From positions 1,232,001 to 1,296,000 of the forward strand of contig NC_025262.1 of NCBI RefSeq assembly GCF_000740895.1: a stretch of DNA of 64,000 bases. Direction: 5' to 3'. The DNA is from Theileria orientalis strain Shintoku. Taxonomy: Eukaryota > Apicomplexa > Aconoidasida > Piroplasmida > Theileriidae. The notes under the pieces were generated by a model. That model worked only from the letters and a program-made list of their open reading frames with translations, had not been told where the DNA came from and did no database searches. Shown piece by piece: positions 39,610 to 50,398 of the stretch (position 1 is its first letter; every line of letters begins with the position of its first letter). Both the position numbers and the translations under genes were made by a program.

Positions 39610-41835
39610 TTAAACTGTAATGTTGGCCTGCCGTGACTTGGAAATAAACCCTGGATACGCCTTTAAAGCGGAAATAAGCTCAGACTTTCTGTTGGAGCAA
39701 CGAGAGACCTCCAGACCCGGCGAATCAATTAGCTGAGTCCTAAGGGCGAAATGTTTAGAAACACTAAAAGGTTGCGTGACTCCGAACGAGAGTAAAAACT
39801 CATTTAGGAAGCTAGGAATCATCCACCTGTCCAACTTGAGCCTCTGAGCATTTTCGGAATAGAAGCCGAGTAAACTTCTATACATTAACTCACAGCTGTT
39901 GAGCAAGTAAACATCGAAATTAGAACGCCTAAGGTCTAAACTGGCATCGTGTGCACTGGAGGCTGTGAATGAACTTTTATAGCTCACACTAACATCATTT
40001 TTATAATACTCGTACAAAATGTGCCCGTCAAGATTGTTTAAAAGAAGCACACTCTCTACTGAATGGCCACGATCGGACTCACCAGTGTCTCTCAGGTCAG
40101 CACTGCAGGTGACGTGGCCATTTATGTTGCGTACTGGGTGCGCGAACTTGTTCAGCAGCTCATAGACGTTAAAGACAAATGAGACCTGTATCACCTTGCT
40201 TACGTTGTGAAAGTTAATGCCAATCGCCAGGTTTGTGCAGAAGAGAATTCCTCTGGCTGCTAACTTGAAGCTATCGAGCACATATCTCCTCTTTTCTAAA
40301 CTGAGGCCGGTGTGAAAATCGTAAAACATGAACGTATCGCCATCGACAAGGCCATTGGCACGGCTAAATCTCCTCAGGTAGTGTTTTATGTAAATGTAGC
40401 AAAACTGGCACATCCTCACAGTCGGAAAGTATACCAGCGTCTTCCTATTCACGTCCAATTCATTAGTTAGGGCGTCCAAGAATCTTGACGGTTCATAGAG
40501 TACGTATTCTATTTTAAAATCATTCAAAGCAACTCTGTTTTTAGTGTTTAGTATTGCATCTCTGTTCAGCCTTATTCTTGACTCCAGCCTCTTAACCATG
40601 TCGCCTTCAGGTGGTCCATCCACCTGTGTAATATGTTCTTTATTGGTGTTTTCAATTAAGGACGCATTTACACCATCATTGTCTAAGCCAGTTGGACTTT
40701 TTATGATACATTCGTAATCATCAACGTTTAACTTATTAGTAGTATCATCCTCATCAACACCAAAAGCGTCAACATCCTCTTTAAACTCATTCGAGTTAAT
40801 TGAATTGTATATTTGTACGTGTTTGTCGATGCTTCTTATCGGCCCATATATGTGCCGAATTAGCTTAGTCCTCTTTTCGGCCCTATTCGTGAATGATATG
40901 ATTTTAAAATTTAACTTGAGAAACCTAGAGGCAAACTGGTGCAGTGGATGGTTGTGACTAAAGTTCGAGAGAAAAATAAATTGTGAGTCGACTGGCAACA
41001 GACTCTTTATTCTTGCCAATAGGTACGCAAACTCTCCCACAATCATCCTCTCCGATTCATCAACCACGACAAATCGCACACTAGAACGAACTGAGCTGTC
41101 CCTCACCAGTAACTTTAAAAAACTCTTCGGCGTTGAGTATATCAAATCCGAGTCCACCACGTGGTCCAAATCGTTTAACGCCAGGTTTTTGTAGAGCAGA
41201 CTTGCCACCTTCCTATATCTTTTAAAACACCCGTTCGCCGTCCTACTATCATCCAACACCATGTCAATCGTTGGAAGCAACACAGCTACCTTATGATTAT
41301 CAAGGTTAAGCCCTGAGTTCTTAATGAAACTGTCGTAGTTGTTGAACAGGTAATTGTACACAAGGTGCGGCAGCAGATATAAAAACGTTTTCCCAGAGCC
41401 CTTCGGGGCGTTGATTAAAAGGTCAGACCCTGTTAGTTGTGGCCTCAGCGAGAATAACTGAACCTCGTTAGGCGCAAACCTACGTCCGTTTGACACCAAT
41501 TCTATGCTACCAAACTTCCTTAGAAACCTACTTCGGCTTCTCAAGTACTTCAAACCGTCGAGTTTAACCTCAAGTTCAACCAGTGAAGATCCCCAGACGT
41601 TTACATGGCATTTTAAGTTATCCAAGTATCTACTTAATGGTCCACGGTCGGAGCTGCTAGTATCTGTATTGGCGACAGAGGATTGTCTGTGCAATCTAAT
41701 ATTCCTTTTACGGTTAATAAAACCCCTATTTTTGAATATGGTCAGTTGATTGTCAGCTGATTTAGTCCTTTTTAGGTAATTTTTTGAAATGTGTTGAACT
41801 TTAAAATAACTATTGACAGCGTTTCCTATTCTCAT
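39610..41835 (-). CDS. Degenerate DEAD-box-type helicase, probably mitochondrial
   Basis: Single exon, 741 aa. The N-terminus (MRIGNAVNSYFKVQHISKNYLKR) is basic, without acids, and suits mitochondrial import. Helicase landmarks appear in order: a Q-motif-like FAPNEVQLFSLRPQLTGSD, motif I APKGSGKT, LLPTIDM (Ia), STPKS (Ib), motif II as VVDESER in place of DEAD, motif III as SNF in place of SAT, TLVYFPTVRMC (IV), GILFCTNLAIGINFHNV (V) and motif VI as AHPVRN in place of HRIGR. Motif I and the first Asp-Glu of motif II remain, but the arginine fingers of motif VI are altered. A 100-residue insertion (about 340-440) separates the two RecA lobes. ATP binding is likely; unwinding is uncertain. A role in mitochondrial rRNA or ribosome assembly is inference. 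Confidence 0.75.
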   Translation of the reverse strand: MRIGNAVNSYFKVQHISKNYLKRTKSADNQLTIFKNRGFINRKRNIRLHRQSSVANTDTSSSDRGPLSRYLDNLKCHVNVWGSSLVELEVKLDGLKYLRSRSRFLRKFGSIELVSNGRRFAPNEVQLFSLRPQLTGSDLLINAPKGSGKTFLYLLPHLVYNYLFNNYDSFIKNSGLNLDNHKVAVLLPTIDMVLDDSRTANGCFKRYRKVASLLYKNLALNDLDHVVDSDLIYSTPKSFLKLLVRDSSVRSSVRFVVVDESERMIVGEFAYLLARIKSLLPVDSQFIFLSNFSHNHPLHQFASRFLKLNFKIISFTNRAEKRTKLIRHIYGPIRSIDKHVQIYNSINSNEFKEDVDAFGVDEDDTTNKLNVDDYECIIKSPTGLDNDGVNASLIENTNKEHITQVDGPPEGDMVKRLESRIRLNRDAILNTKNRVALNDFKIEYVLYEPSRFLDALTNELDVNRKTLVYFPTVRMCQFCYIYIKHYLRRFSRANGLVDGDTFMFYDFHTGLSLEKRRYVLDSFKLAARGILFCTNLAIGINFHNVSKVIQVSFVFNVYELLNKFAHPVRNINGHVTCSADLRDTGESDRGHSVESVLLLNNLDGHILYEYYKNDVSVSYKSSFTASSAHDASLDLRRSNFDVYLLNSCELMYRSLLGFYSENAQRLKLDRWMIPSFLNEFLLSFGVTQPFSVSKHFALRTQLIDSPGLEVSRCSNRKSELISALKAYPGFISKSRQANITV

Positions 41836-42179
41836 ATTCTACAGTATAATAAGACTATATGGTTCAGGATTCCCATAAATAAATGTATTTATGTCTTTAA
41901 ATAATCTGAATTTCTGACTATTTTCTACATATATTGTAAAAAGATCAACAAAATTTGTGGAATCCTGTGTATCTCGATTCTCAAAAATGGAATAACTTGA
42001 AATAAGTAGATGACAACTTATTATATTTTTATAAATATATAACAGTTATTCGTATAAAATTACATTACAAATATGTTACAAATATGCCTATTTTAATAAT
42101 AAATTGACTGATTGACCCTACAACAATACACATTAAGGTGTAAGCAAACACAAAAGCAAATTAGTTGTTTAAGTTTAAA
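41836..42179. other. Divergent intergenic region between helicase-like and HIBCH-like genes
   Basis: 344 very AT-rich bases between divergent starts; two promoters expected. A short direct repeat (TTACAAATATG) occurs near 42063-42084. Nothing else is seen. Confidence 0.5.
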
Positions 42180-44323
42180 ATGTTGAGTTTATTTGCTAAA
42201 GAACCTTTAAAAATTATACGGAATAAAATTAGATTGGATAAAAAACTACTATTTAAGGCATTTTCGACCCTGAATGAAGATCATACAACATCTGATAGGC
42301 AAAATCTGGATCTAGAGCCTAAAAATCAAGATAAATTTAGACGCTTTACAAAGGATGAGATAGAAAGGGTGCCCGTAAGTATAATTTAAGCCTTAAATTA
42401 ATAATTTAGTTTTCTAATCCCTACTTCGAACACCTCGAGGGGAACTATTATGAAGCTCCATTGGATTTGAATACAAAATCAGTATCAGAGTCCCCGCTTC
42501 TACTAAAAAGTAACGTAGGTGTAGGGTTTATGACCCTAAACAGGTACGCGCCACAAAATTAATTTGAAGAATAACCGTGTTCACAGCGAGTACCTCGGAA
42601 GCGGCTGTATCGCAAGCCTTTGCAGAGAGTTGAGTGACTTGGAAACAAACGTGTACAAAAGGATGGTTGTGCTAACGTCAATGACCAGAAGTGTTTTTTC
42701 GAAGGGGCTGGACATGGCAGAAATATCACTTTTTTTTGAATCATATGCGAAGCTATCGAAGCTAAATACGACCAAGAACCAACTTGGGAATAAAATGGAT
42801 CAAATAAAAGAGGGGTTATATGACTATTTGAATAACATATGTGACCTTTTGTACATAATGAGAACATATAAGAAGCCGTTATTGGTGTACGGGAATGGAC
42901 AAATGGGTAAGTTAAAATAGCAATTGTCAAATAATATTGATATTTAGAGGCATTTGGAGCAAATTTATGTTTCATATCGAGCTACTCGGCCTGCTATAAG
43001 CATTCATCATACCAACTTAACCTAAGTAAGTAGATATGAGTACGATATAATCGTCGGTAATCACACATACACACATATTGGTAACAACGGTGCATAAGTG
43101 ATAAAATTGACTTGTAATCAGGTAACGAATATTACAGCATTTTTGGGTCAAGTTTTATGTTATCAAATCTGAAGGGGAACATGGGTGAGTATCTGCTGCT
43201 CACCAACGACAAACTCGTTGGAGAAGAGTTAATATGGGCAGGATTGGTTAAAAAATATATAGAGCCAAACTCAATAAACAATATACAAATAACGTCAGAT
43301 GTTAGTTTTAAGTAGTGTAAGTAGTAATGGCACCTGTTTACTGAAATAAATTGACACAAGTAACTAATGTTTACAAATTAGAGGCTGGTGGAATTGCCGG
43401 AAAAGTATGTGGAAACTTACGTCAACGAGTTCAATTTAAATGTGAGCAAAGAGTGCAGATTAAAGGAATATGAACAAATAATTGAATTTCACTTTAAGCA
43501 TGAAAGCATAGGTGATATTATAAACAGCATAAAAAGATCATACCTCAAGAAGATGGGTCAGTCTAGTTCAAAATTAGAAGGTTCGAAAGTAAAGAAGTTT
43601 GAAGCATCACTATTGAAAATGATTGAAAGGACTTCAGGGAACAAGAACGTAGAAGAGGTAATACAAAAATACAGACACCTATTAGTTGGTAGTATATACA
43701 TGTTTGTTAGTTGCTAGCTTATACACGTTTATTAGTTGGTAGCATATGTACAGTTATTTATAACATGTGCAATAATTAACTAGGTGATGTGTATCATCCC
43801 AGTAATTGAATAAGCGATTTGTAATATGTCCAATAAATGACTACTTGTTCAGATGTTTAACATAATAAAGAAGCTTAAGGTTATAAGATGTAACATACTC
43901 AGTGAGTTGAATATCACGCCCAAGGAGTGGAATGAGATGGTCAGCTTATCGTATAAGTCAAGTACCACAATCAAGGAAGATAATATGAAGCTGCTGTACG
44001 GCCTAATAATGGAAATACTGTTAATAGAGTCACTGAGCATGGAATTGGAGTTATTTTATAGTTACCCGTACCAAGGTAGTCTGAGCAAATATTTGAACTC
44101 ACAATCTAAGATGAGTAGAAACGACTACGAATATAAGGCCTACCCAAGGAATGAGATGAGTCTGTCCAACATACGCAGATTGAAGGAACTGAATGTAAAT
44201 TATAACCGTAAAACAGGCTGCGAGTACGATAAGGCTTTCATGAAACAGCTGGAGAGTAGATATAGAGCTGATCACCTGAAGGATAAATTTAGAATGATGA
44301 AGGACATATTAAACATACCCTGA
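42180..44323 (+). CDS. 3-hydroxyisobutyryl-CoA hydrolase-like protein, candidate mitoribosomal mS47
   Basis: Model: join(42180..42374, 42410..42543, 42587..42906, 42948..43025, 43122..43300, 43382..43657, 43853..44323), 550 aa. The first exon is a mitochondrial-type leader (MLSLFAKEPLKIIRNKIR). The crotonase fold shows GVGFMTLN then EYLGSG, VVLTSMTRSVFSKGLDM, KPLLVYGNGQM, and FGSSFMLSNLKGNMGEYLLLTNDKLVGEELIWAGLVKKYI, which matches the HIBCH block before the C-terminal part. In HIBCH the segment after the oxyanion glycine holds a Pro-Glu pair and an FPDVGG motif; here these read LNL and YSIFGS, so catalytic acids are missing. HIBCH homologues without activity serve as ribosomal protein mS47 in plant, trypanosome and Toxoplasma mitochondria. 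The mS47 assignment is inference from that and from the leader. It is longer than HIBCH (about 385 aa). Confidence 0.75.
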
Positions 44324-44370
44324 TAATGTGTTGATACTATTTCATACTTGTTACCAGAGTAATGTTAGCA

Positions 44371-44460
44371 CGACTATCTGTTGATATCACGTGGTAGCAC
44401 GACGATCCGTTGATATCATGTATTGTCATTACGAACCGTTGATATCATGATGTGTTAGCG
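44371..44460 (+). repeat. Degenerate GTTGATATCA-type repeat between convergent genes
   Basis: The words CTGTTGATATCACG, CCGTTGATATCATG and CCGTTGATATCATG recur about every 32-36 bases, each preceded by a GCACGA or TTACGA-type word. About three degenerate copies lie between the stops of the HIBCH-like and GRASP genes. Confidence 0.65.
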
Positions 44461-44531
44461 GCCGTTAGTATAATGAATACGTGACGGAAATGCATTTTTG
44501 AAAATATATTAGTGTTGTTACTACCATTTAT

Positions 44532-45899
44532 TTACAACTGAAACAGTTGGCCCTTGTCGAGCTGACTGACCTCATCAGCGCCCTTGGGACTGGGATCGGG
44601 ATTCACCCTGCGGTTGTCGACTAAGTCAAGATTGATGTAGTCAGATTGCAAGTTTAGCATGGTCGGAGGCTTGTAGGAGTCGGAGCTCTCGTAGCTAACA
44701 TCCGGGTCAGGCGCCTGCTCTTCTGAGACGTGATGATGCGGCCTGCGGACCTCATCGTCGGAGGGGGGCGGCTGTTGGTCATGCTGGTACTGGTAATCGG
44801 ATTGACTGTGGTCAGGCTGAAGGTCCCCCTGGTGCGATTCATGTTCTGATAGTGGCTCGCCACTTCCATCGAACTTAACTTCAAGCTGTAGGTTATTTTG
44901 AGGCGCGGCGGCAGCGGTGAAGGGAGCGCCAGACTCGGCAGTTTCAGAAGTCTCGGCCACTTGCTGGCGCTGAGAGTCGTCCTGCCTCAGTGTGGTATTC
45001 GCACTGTTGTTGTAGTAGTTGTCGACGTTGCCTATTGAGAGGTCAATCGTGTCCACGACCTCGCCAGCGTTGTTTGAATCGTAGGTCGAGTAGGTCTCAA
45101 TTGAGGGGTAGGTAAAGAGCGCCTTGACGTAGGGGATGCGGTGAATGTACCCCTTGGCCAAATCGCAGCCGAGGGTCCCCTTGCCGCCCCAATTCTCCCG
45201 GGGAACGATCAAGGCCCTCCGCACAGTCTCGGTGACGCTGTTGTACACGATGAGGACCACCTCCTTGTCCACCTGGTTCGCGACGTGGATCCTCACGCAG
45301 TCCAGGTCGAAGAACAGTTGCATGTTTGTGCCGAGCAGGTAGTCGGTAATCGGCATGAGCCCTGCCTTTTGCGCTGGGGACTTGTCGTAGACGTGGACGA
45401 TGTGCGCGCCCTCGTCCAGACAGTTGAAGAGGCCGAACTTGAGCGTCAGGCCCAGGAATCCGATGCCGTCCCACTTCTGCGGGACTATGAACACCTCGCG
45501 GATGTTCTTCTTGCGCGCGTTGTAGACGTTGAGGCAAATCTGCTGATTCTCGTGGTCGCTCACGTACTTCGTAAACAAGTTCAGGGTCTCGTCCGAGTCG
45601 TCGGTGTAGGTGTAGCCATCCGCATCCAGAACGTAGTCGAAAAAGGGCTCTATTCCGGCGACATCTAAAGAAGAGTTATTGGAGTGCGGGGTTTTCCGGT
45701 TTACTAAGTTAGCTAGCCGTAAATAGAGTTACCTCCGGGCCCGTTGGGATATACTCGATGAACTCGAAGACCTAATCGTAATTATGAGTGAGTGTATGTA
45801 TATTCTATTATACAGTAATGGTGTGTGAATGGTTATTTGTCTAATAAGTAGGTGTTATTTACCTCCATTTGGCGGCGATTTGGAAGAATGGGCTCCCAT
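44532..45899 (-). CDS. GRASP: Golgi reassembly stacking protein (GRASP)
   Basis: Model: complement(join(44532..45664, 45733..45771, 45863..45899)), 402 aa. The 39-nt middle exon and 37-nt first exon are needed to reach MGAHSSKSPPNGG, a glycine-2 myristoylation signal as in other GRASPs. Two PDZ-type GRASP repeats follow: LRVHRVYPNGPGDVAGIEPFFDY through ICLNVYN, VFIVPQKWDGIGFLGLTLKFG; and HVYDKSPAQKAGLMPITDYLLG through VVLIVYNS, LIVPRENWGGKGTLGCDLAKGYIHRIP. From about residue 210 the protein is a Gln/Ser/Asp/Pro-rich regulatory tail. GRASPs link Golgi cisternae and act in unconventional secretion. No Cys follows the myristoyl Gly in the first few residues, so dual acylation is not shown. Confidence 0.93.
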
Positions 45900-45975
45900 C
45901 TGTGTTATATATAAAAGCCAAGACCCATAATATTAATAAAAGTGAATTTTAAGCTAATTGTACATTAATTCAAAA

Positions 45976-46149
45976 ATGCCGAAGGTCGGTAAGTCTTCGA
46001 AACTTGGAAGGTATGACTTTGAAATGATACCGATGAATACGCTCCAAAGTCAGCACCACACTAATTTACACATTAGGCTTCTAACATTAAAAAATGATAT
46101 TATATTTCATTGTATTATAAAAAAAATAACTGGGTGTATGCTTTCATGA
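45976..46149 (+). CDS. Small open reading frame, doubtful gene
   Basis: A 57-codon frame starts MPKVGKSSKLGRYDFEMIP in the 308-bp gap between the GRASP start and the next rightward gene. The first 25 residues are basic and look protein-like; the remainder (LLTLKNDIIFHCIIKK) looks like translated AT-rich DNA, so the frame may be a first exon or an upstream reading frame. No family is recognised. The rest of the gap, apart from this frame, is the divergent GRASP promoter region. Confidence 0.25.
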   Translation: MPKVGKSSKLGRYDFEMIPMNTLQSQHHTNLHIRLLTLKNDIIFHCIIKKITGCMLS

Positions 46150-46207
46150 ACGAGGTGTTCGTCCCCAAAAGACAATTAAATATTATCGTAGGCCTCCGAA
46201 GTTAAAA

Positions 46208-47588
46208 ATGGACGACGCAGAGGCTTTTAATGAGTTTATCGCAAACACAAAGGATGATTTATTCGCCGATGATGATGAAGATGATTATTTGAATGAAGAA
46301 TACTATAATAGGGATCAAACGAGTGAGTGAATAGATAGAAATTGGTAGTCAGTGTGTGTACAACATTTATCGCCTGACTATCTAAAGATAAAAGTTAATA
46401 AGTTATTTAGGCACAAATGTAGATGAATATTTGAGGAAGAAGAACGCAAAATATGGACCATTCACCACGGCGACGTTCTGGTCGAGAACAGACAACGCTA
46501 AATATGACCTTAAAAATCACCTCTGGGACTTCATGGTATACAACAACATAAGAGAGCACTCGTGTAACAACTATAGAAGTAAAGTTGAAGTGATGAGATC
46601 GGAGTTGGTGGTAAATATAGTGAATTGTGAAAAGGACCTGTTGGATCATCAAAGTTGCCAAAATCTACAGGACCTACCCTCGGATGAAATAGAGACCTGT
46701 TTTTATAATTTGGTATCGGACCTGCTGGAAATATACGGGGTCAAGCTGAACAAGTCGGACTTTATGCCCGAAAACGTGAGTGAAACGGAAGTAAGCAGAG
46801 AAGTGGAGCAGTACGTAGGGTCGCACATGTCAGTAATACAACTGGACAGACAGATAAGAGAGTACAAAAAGAGAAAAATGGAATTGGTAAAATCGTCGCT
46901 GTTCGAGCTTCTGAAGAGCTTTAACGAGTTCAGAAACAAGATACTGGAAGAGGTGTACCAGGACTCGAAGGCAGGGAAGATGGACCTGACAAGATTCGTC
47001 AAAAACATGGATAAGGTCACGTCGAGATTCGACTTCTTCGGAGAGTACAGGTTTCACAACATAAGAACCTACTACAAGAACAAGGAGGAGCTGGACAACT
47101 TCGTAGAAAACTACGTTGCCTTCAACAACTTTACAAGCGACTTTACGCAGTTCGTAAACACATTTAACCCGAATTACTCAAGTTCACACATGACCACAAC
47201 AAGCAAAACGGATACAGGTAACGAAAGCAAGGTACCATCACATGATATGGGTGGTAGTAGTACAAGTAGATCAACAGAAGTGGATGATGTTGGTGGCAAC
47301 AGGGAACCATATTCAATGCCTGAGGAACCAACGGAAGATGACATAAATGAGATATTTGATTACTTGGGAGGAATGCAATCGCAAAATTATGTAGAAACAC
47401 AGGAAGTTGAAAGAGAAACAGTTGAAAAAGAACAAGGAGAACACGTGGATGCCACGGAGCAAAAACGTGCAGAAGAGCCAGAAAAAACTGCAGAAGCAAC
47501 CGAGGAAATGGAGGTAGATGAGGAGGAGTCAGAAAATTTGAAGCTTCTGGAAGAGGCAAGGAAGAAGGCAGCGGAAATCCTAAGGTAA
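46208..47588 (+). CDS. Unknown acidic, helical protein
   Basis: Model: join(46208..46322, 46411..47588), 430 aa, intron 88 nt. The N-terminus is very acidic (DDLFADDDEDDYLNEEYY). A block YGPFTTATFWSRTDNAKYDLKNHLWDFM follows and looks folded. Residues about 150-270 are helical and charged, likely coiled coil (QLDRQIREYKKRKMELVKSSLFELLKS). The C-terminal third is Glu/Thr/Ser-rich and ends LKLLEEARKKAAEILR. There is no signal peptide or membrane segment. I do not recognise the family. The initial ATG follows a run of A typical of starts in this window. Confidence 0.65.
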
Positions 47589-47996
47589 GACTGACTACAG
47601 GGATACATATATTAGATGAGTAATAGTAGGCGTTATTGGGGGTTATATAGGAGATAGGTACTTATAAATTAGGAATCTTGTAAAAAATAGAAGTTGTGTA
47701 TGAGATTCCATGAAAATTTTCCCATACGTGGCCTCAGCTACACACTTTTCAGACTTAAGAGGATCCAGAGGATGCAGCCTCAATAAAGGCGAATCTGAAG
47801 TGTAAAATGATTTTAAAGGGATAAAAGATGTGTAAATGTTGATATTTGAGGAGTTTAGTAGTAGAATCTGGATTTCAATTGAAAATTCAGTGATCCCCGT
47901 GAATCGGAGAAAAGTAAGTCACGTTGAACTTGATCTTTCATTGTAATGTGTACCAATTTACATTTATTTTAATTTAAATTACGTAAATCAGAAAAA
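47589..47996. other. Intergenic region with a possible structured patch
   Basis: 408 bases between two rightward genes. From about 47700 to 47810 the sequence is less AT-rich than its surroundings and holds a small self-complementary element (GAGG-ATGCAG-CCTC) flanked by TGAGA and CTGA words. It has no coding frame across it. A small RNA is possible but not identified. The remainder is AT-rich upstream region. Confidence 0.35.
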
Positions 47997-50102
47997 ATGA
48001 AAATTTTAAACAGTTTATTGTTGATAGTATTGGGCACGGTAACAGCAGATCGTCTCGCTGACACACGAAGGCAGGGGGAGTCACTCTACCTCCCGTTGGA
48101 AGGAGAAAGTGGGTTAGTAGGCGATACTGACGATTATAGCCTGGTCGACCAAGATTATGAGCTGGGAGAATACCCAGAAGTGCTGGAGGACCTAGACTAT
48201 CCTGCAGAGATTTATGATGAGCCAAAGCCAGAAAAGCGCTCACGCAAGAAGTGTAAATATGGAAAAAAGAGCTGCAAGTTCAAAAAGGCAAAGTGTGTAT
48301 GCACATCGAAGGACGCAACCTACAAATTCACAATGAAGAAGTTTAAAACGATCGGCGGAAAGCGAAAAATCGAGGAGCTTCCTTATGAGCCCGAAGAGCC
48401 AAGGTACCTCGACCAGGCTCCAAGATGGCCAAGGTACATTGAGCGGCGGCCAGTTGAACCAAGGTACCTGGAGCAGGGACCATCAGAACCGAGGTATATT
48501 GAACAGCCACCGATGGAACCATACGGTCCGCAGGATTACCCAGCAGAGCCAGAGCTGCCAATGATCCAGTACTATGACACGGAGACAGGAACCGACGATA
48601 TAATTGACGAAATGCCATCAGTAATGGAGGACTTCAAGTCTGTGGAAACAATGGATGACCCAAAAGATATGTTTGTTGACATATCAGGTGGTCAAGGTGG
48701 ACAGCAGTTGCCACTCGCAACTATCGGAAACGGATTCTACGATAAGACCGTCAGGGTTAAGGCGGAGGACAGCAATGACCAAAAGGTGCGCGAATACGAG
48801 TACCTGAGAATCAAGAACGTGGGCGACAGGGAAGTGGAGGAAAGGCACATGGATACTCCAGCTGACGCAAGGCCGGAAATGTCGTACCACAAGGGAGTGG
48901 TCCCGGCAATAGAGCACTCAGTGAAGAACTCGTTTTTTGGATCACTGCCTAGCGCTGAGAACAACGGTGTCTATCCAATAGGCTACCCAGTGGAAACCAG
49001 GTCAATAGGGACGCAAACTGAGCCCCAATTTGTCCAGCCGCAAGTACTCACACCAGCCGATAAGGTGCAAATGAAGCTAGAAGAATTGAGGAGGCGCAAC
49101 GAGCAGCTGTTGGCATCGCCGGCAAGCGCAACACCAATACCACTGAAATATCCAAACGTTACGGCTGATGAGCTTGATAGGCAGAAGCTGGAGGAAAAGC
49201 TCCGCAAGAAGATGGAGTCAGCCGACAGAATCCAGAGGAAGCTAGAGGAAGTGAGGAGGCGCAACGACCAGCTGTTGAGAGAGGGAGCGAGCAGACAGCC
49301 TATCAGCACGGGATACTACAGCACGGTAAATCCAGCATTACCTCCAGCACCCGCACCTGGTGACAGGGTCCAGATGAAACTGGATGAAGTAAGGAGACGC
49401 AACGAGCAGTTGCTGGCTTCACCAGCCAGTGCAATTCCAATACCACTCTCTTACGCAAATGGTCCAGTGGCCAGCGCAGGTGGAGTTTTGGTCAATCAAT
49501 CTACCGGCGCCATCAGCGAAGGAGCCAGCTTGAGAGGGTTGAAAAAAAGACGCAAGAGCAAAAAGGCCAAGAAAGCCAAGAAGGCTAAGAAGAGCAAGAA
49601 AAACAAGAAAAACAAGAAGTCAAAGGCCATGAAGAACGAGGAAAAAATGAGAAAGAAGATGGAGAAAAAGAGGAGGAGGGAAGAAAAGAAAAAGGCAAAA
49701 ATCGCTAAAAAGCAGGCTAAGAAGAGGGAGAGGGAAAGAATAGATGAAATGAAGGAAAGGGAGAGGCTCATCGAGGAAAATTTGGACGAGGAAAATGAGG
49801 AGCTCGAGGAGGGCCAGCTGGCAGTGAGCGAGAGGGCTAGGGCGGCAAAAAGGCTGCAGCAGCAACAGGGCCTTCAGCACAGGAGGATTGGCCAGGCTGA
49901 GAGGAACATGCAGCTGAGGCGCCAGAGGCAAAATCAGTTGGAGGACAGAAGGAGAATCCAGAGGCTGAGGAGGGAGAAGATGCTGATGGGCGGTCCGGGG
50001 AGAGACCTGGAAGACCTATCGACGAGCGGAAGCTACGACGAGGACGAGCTTCCGAGGGCTCCGCTGTTCCAGGACGACTTCGAGGAAGATGACGACGAGT
50101 GA
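47997..50102 (+). CDS. Secreted Lys-rich repeat protein, unknown function
   Basis: Single exon, 701 aa. Residues 1-17 form a signal peptide (MKILNSLLLIVLGTVTA). An acidic segment is followed at about 80-105 by a compact basic Cys motif (KKCKYGKKSCKFKKAKCVC). Residues about 130-180 hold EPRYLEQ/EPRYIEQ repeats. A central region has three copies of a unit built on KLEELRRRNEQLLASPASATPIPL, a likely coiled coil. Residues 510-545 are a run of AKKAKK/KNKK lysine clusters, continuing into a long Lys/Arg/Glu helix. The tail is acidic (DDFEEDDDE). No membrane anchor is seen. The composition resembles exported Theileria proteins acting in the host cell, and the Lys clusters could be nuclear-localisation signals, but no AT-hook or FAINT module is present. 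Confidence 0.7.
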   Translation: MKILNSLLLIVLGTVTADRLADTRRQGESLYLPLEGESGLVGDTDDYSLVDQDYELGEYPEVLEDLDYPAEIYDEPKPEKRSRKKCKYGKKSCKFKKAKCVCTSKDATYKFTMKKFKTIGGKRKIEELPYEPEEPRYLDQAPRWPRYIERRPVEPRYLEQGPSEPRYIEQPPMEPYGPQDYPAEPELPMIQYYDTETGTDDIIDEMPSVMEDFKSVETMDDPKDMFVDISGGQGGQQLPLATIGNGFYDKTVRVKAEDSNDQKVREYEYLRIKNVGDREVEERHMDTPADARPEMSYHKGVVPAIEHSVKNSFFGSLPSAENNGVYPIGYPVETRSIGTQTEPQFVQPQVLTPADKVQMKLEELRRRNEQLLASPASATPIPLKYPNVTADELDRQKLEEKLRKKMESADRIQRKLEEVRRRNDQLLREGASRQPISTGYYSTVNPALPPAPAPGDRVQMKLDEVRRRNEQLLASPASAIPIPLSYANGPVASAGGVLVNQSTGAISEGASLRGLKKRRKSKKAKKAKKAKKSKKNKKNKKSKAMKNEEKMRKKMEKKRRREEKKKAKIAKKQAKKRERERIDEMKERERLIEENLDEENEELEEGQLAVSERARAAKRLQQQQGLQHRRIGQAERNMQLRRQRQNQLEDRRRIQRLRREKMLMGGPGRDLEDLSTSGSYDEDELPRAPLFQDDFEEDDDE

Positions 50103-50398
50103 ATACAGTGGTTCGTACCGAGTAAAATATCTATAAGACTATGAGTAAAAATGCAGTCAACTGGGCCACCGCCCAGTCAGCAGCGGGCAAAATAGCCCTG
50201 TTAAATGCAGTTAGCAGCTTTCTAAACTTTAAATTTTCAATTTATATATCACAGCGTATATTCTACATACAATCCACAAATTACCAGTACATTAACAGTC
50301 GGATCGCAACCCATGACAATAGTGTGTACGGTTATTCCGGCTACATTAATTCAGACGTCGGTGTGCAAATCAAACGCATCCCACCAACGGCGTCCACC

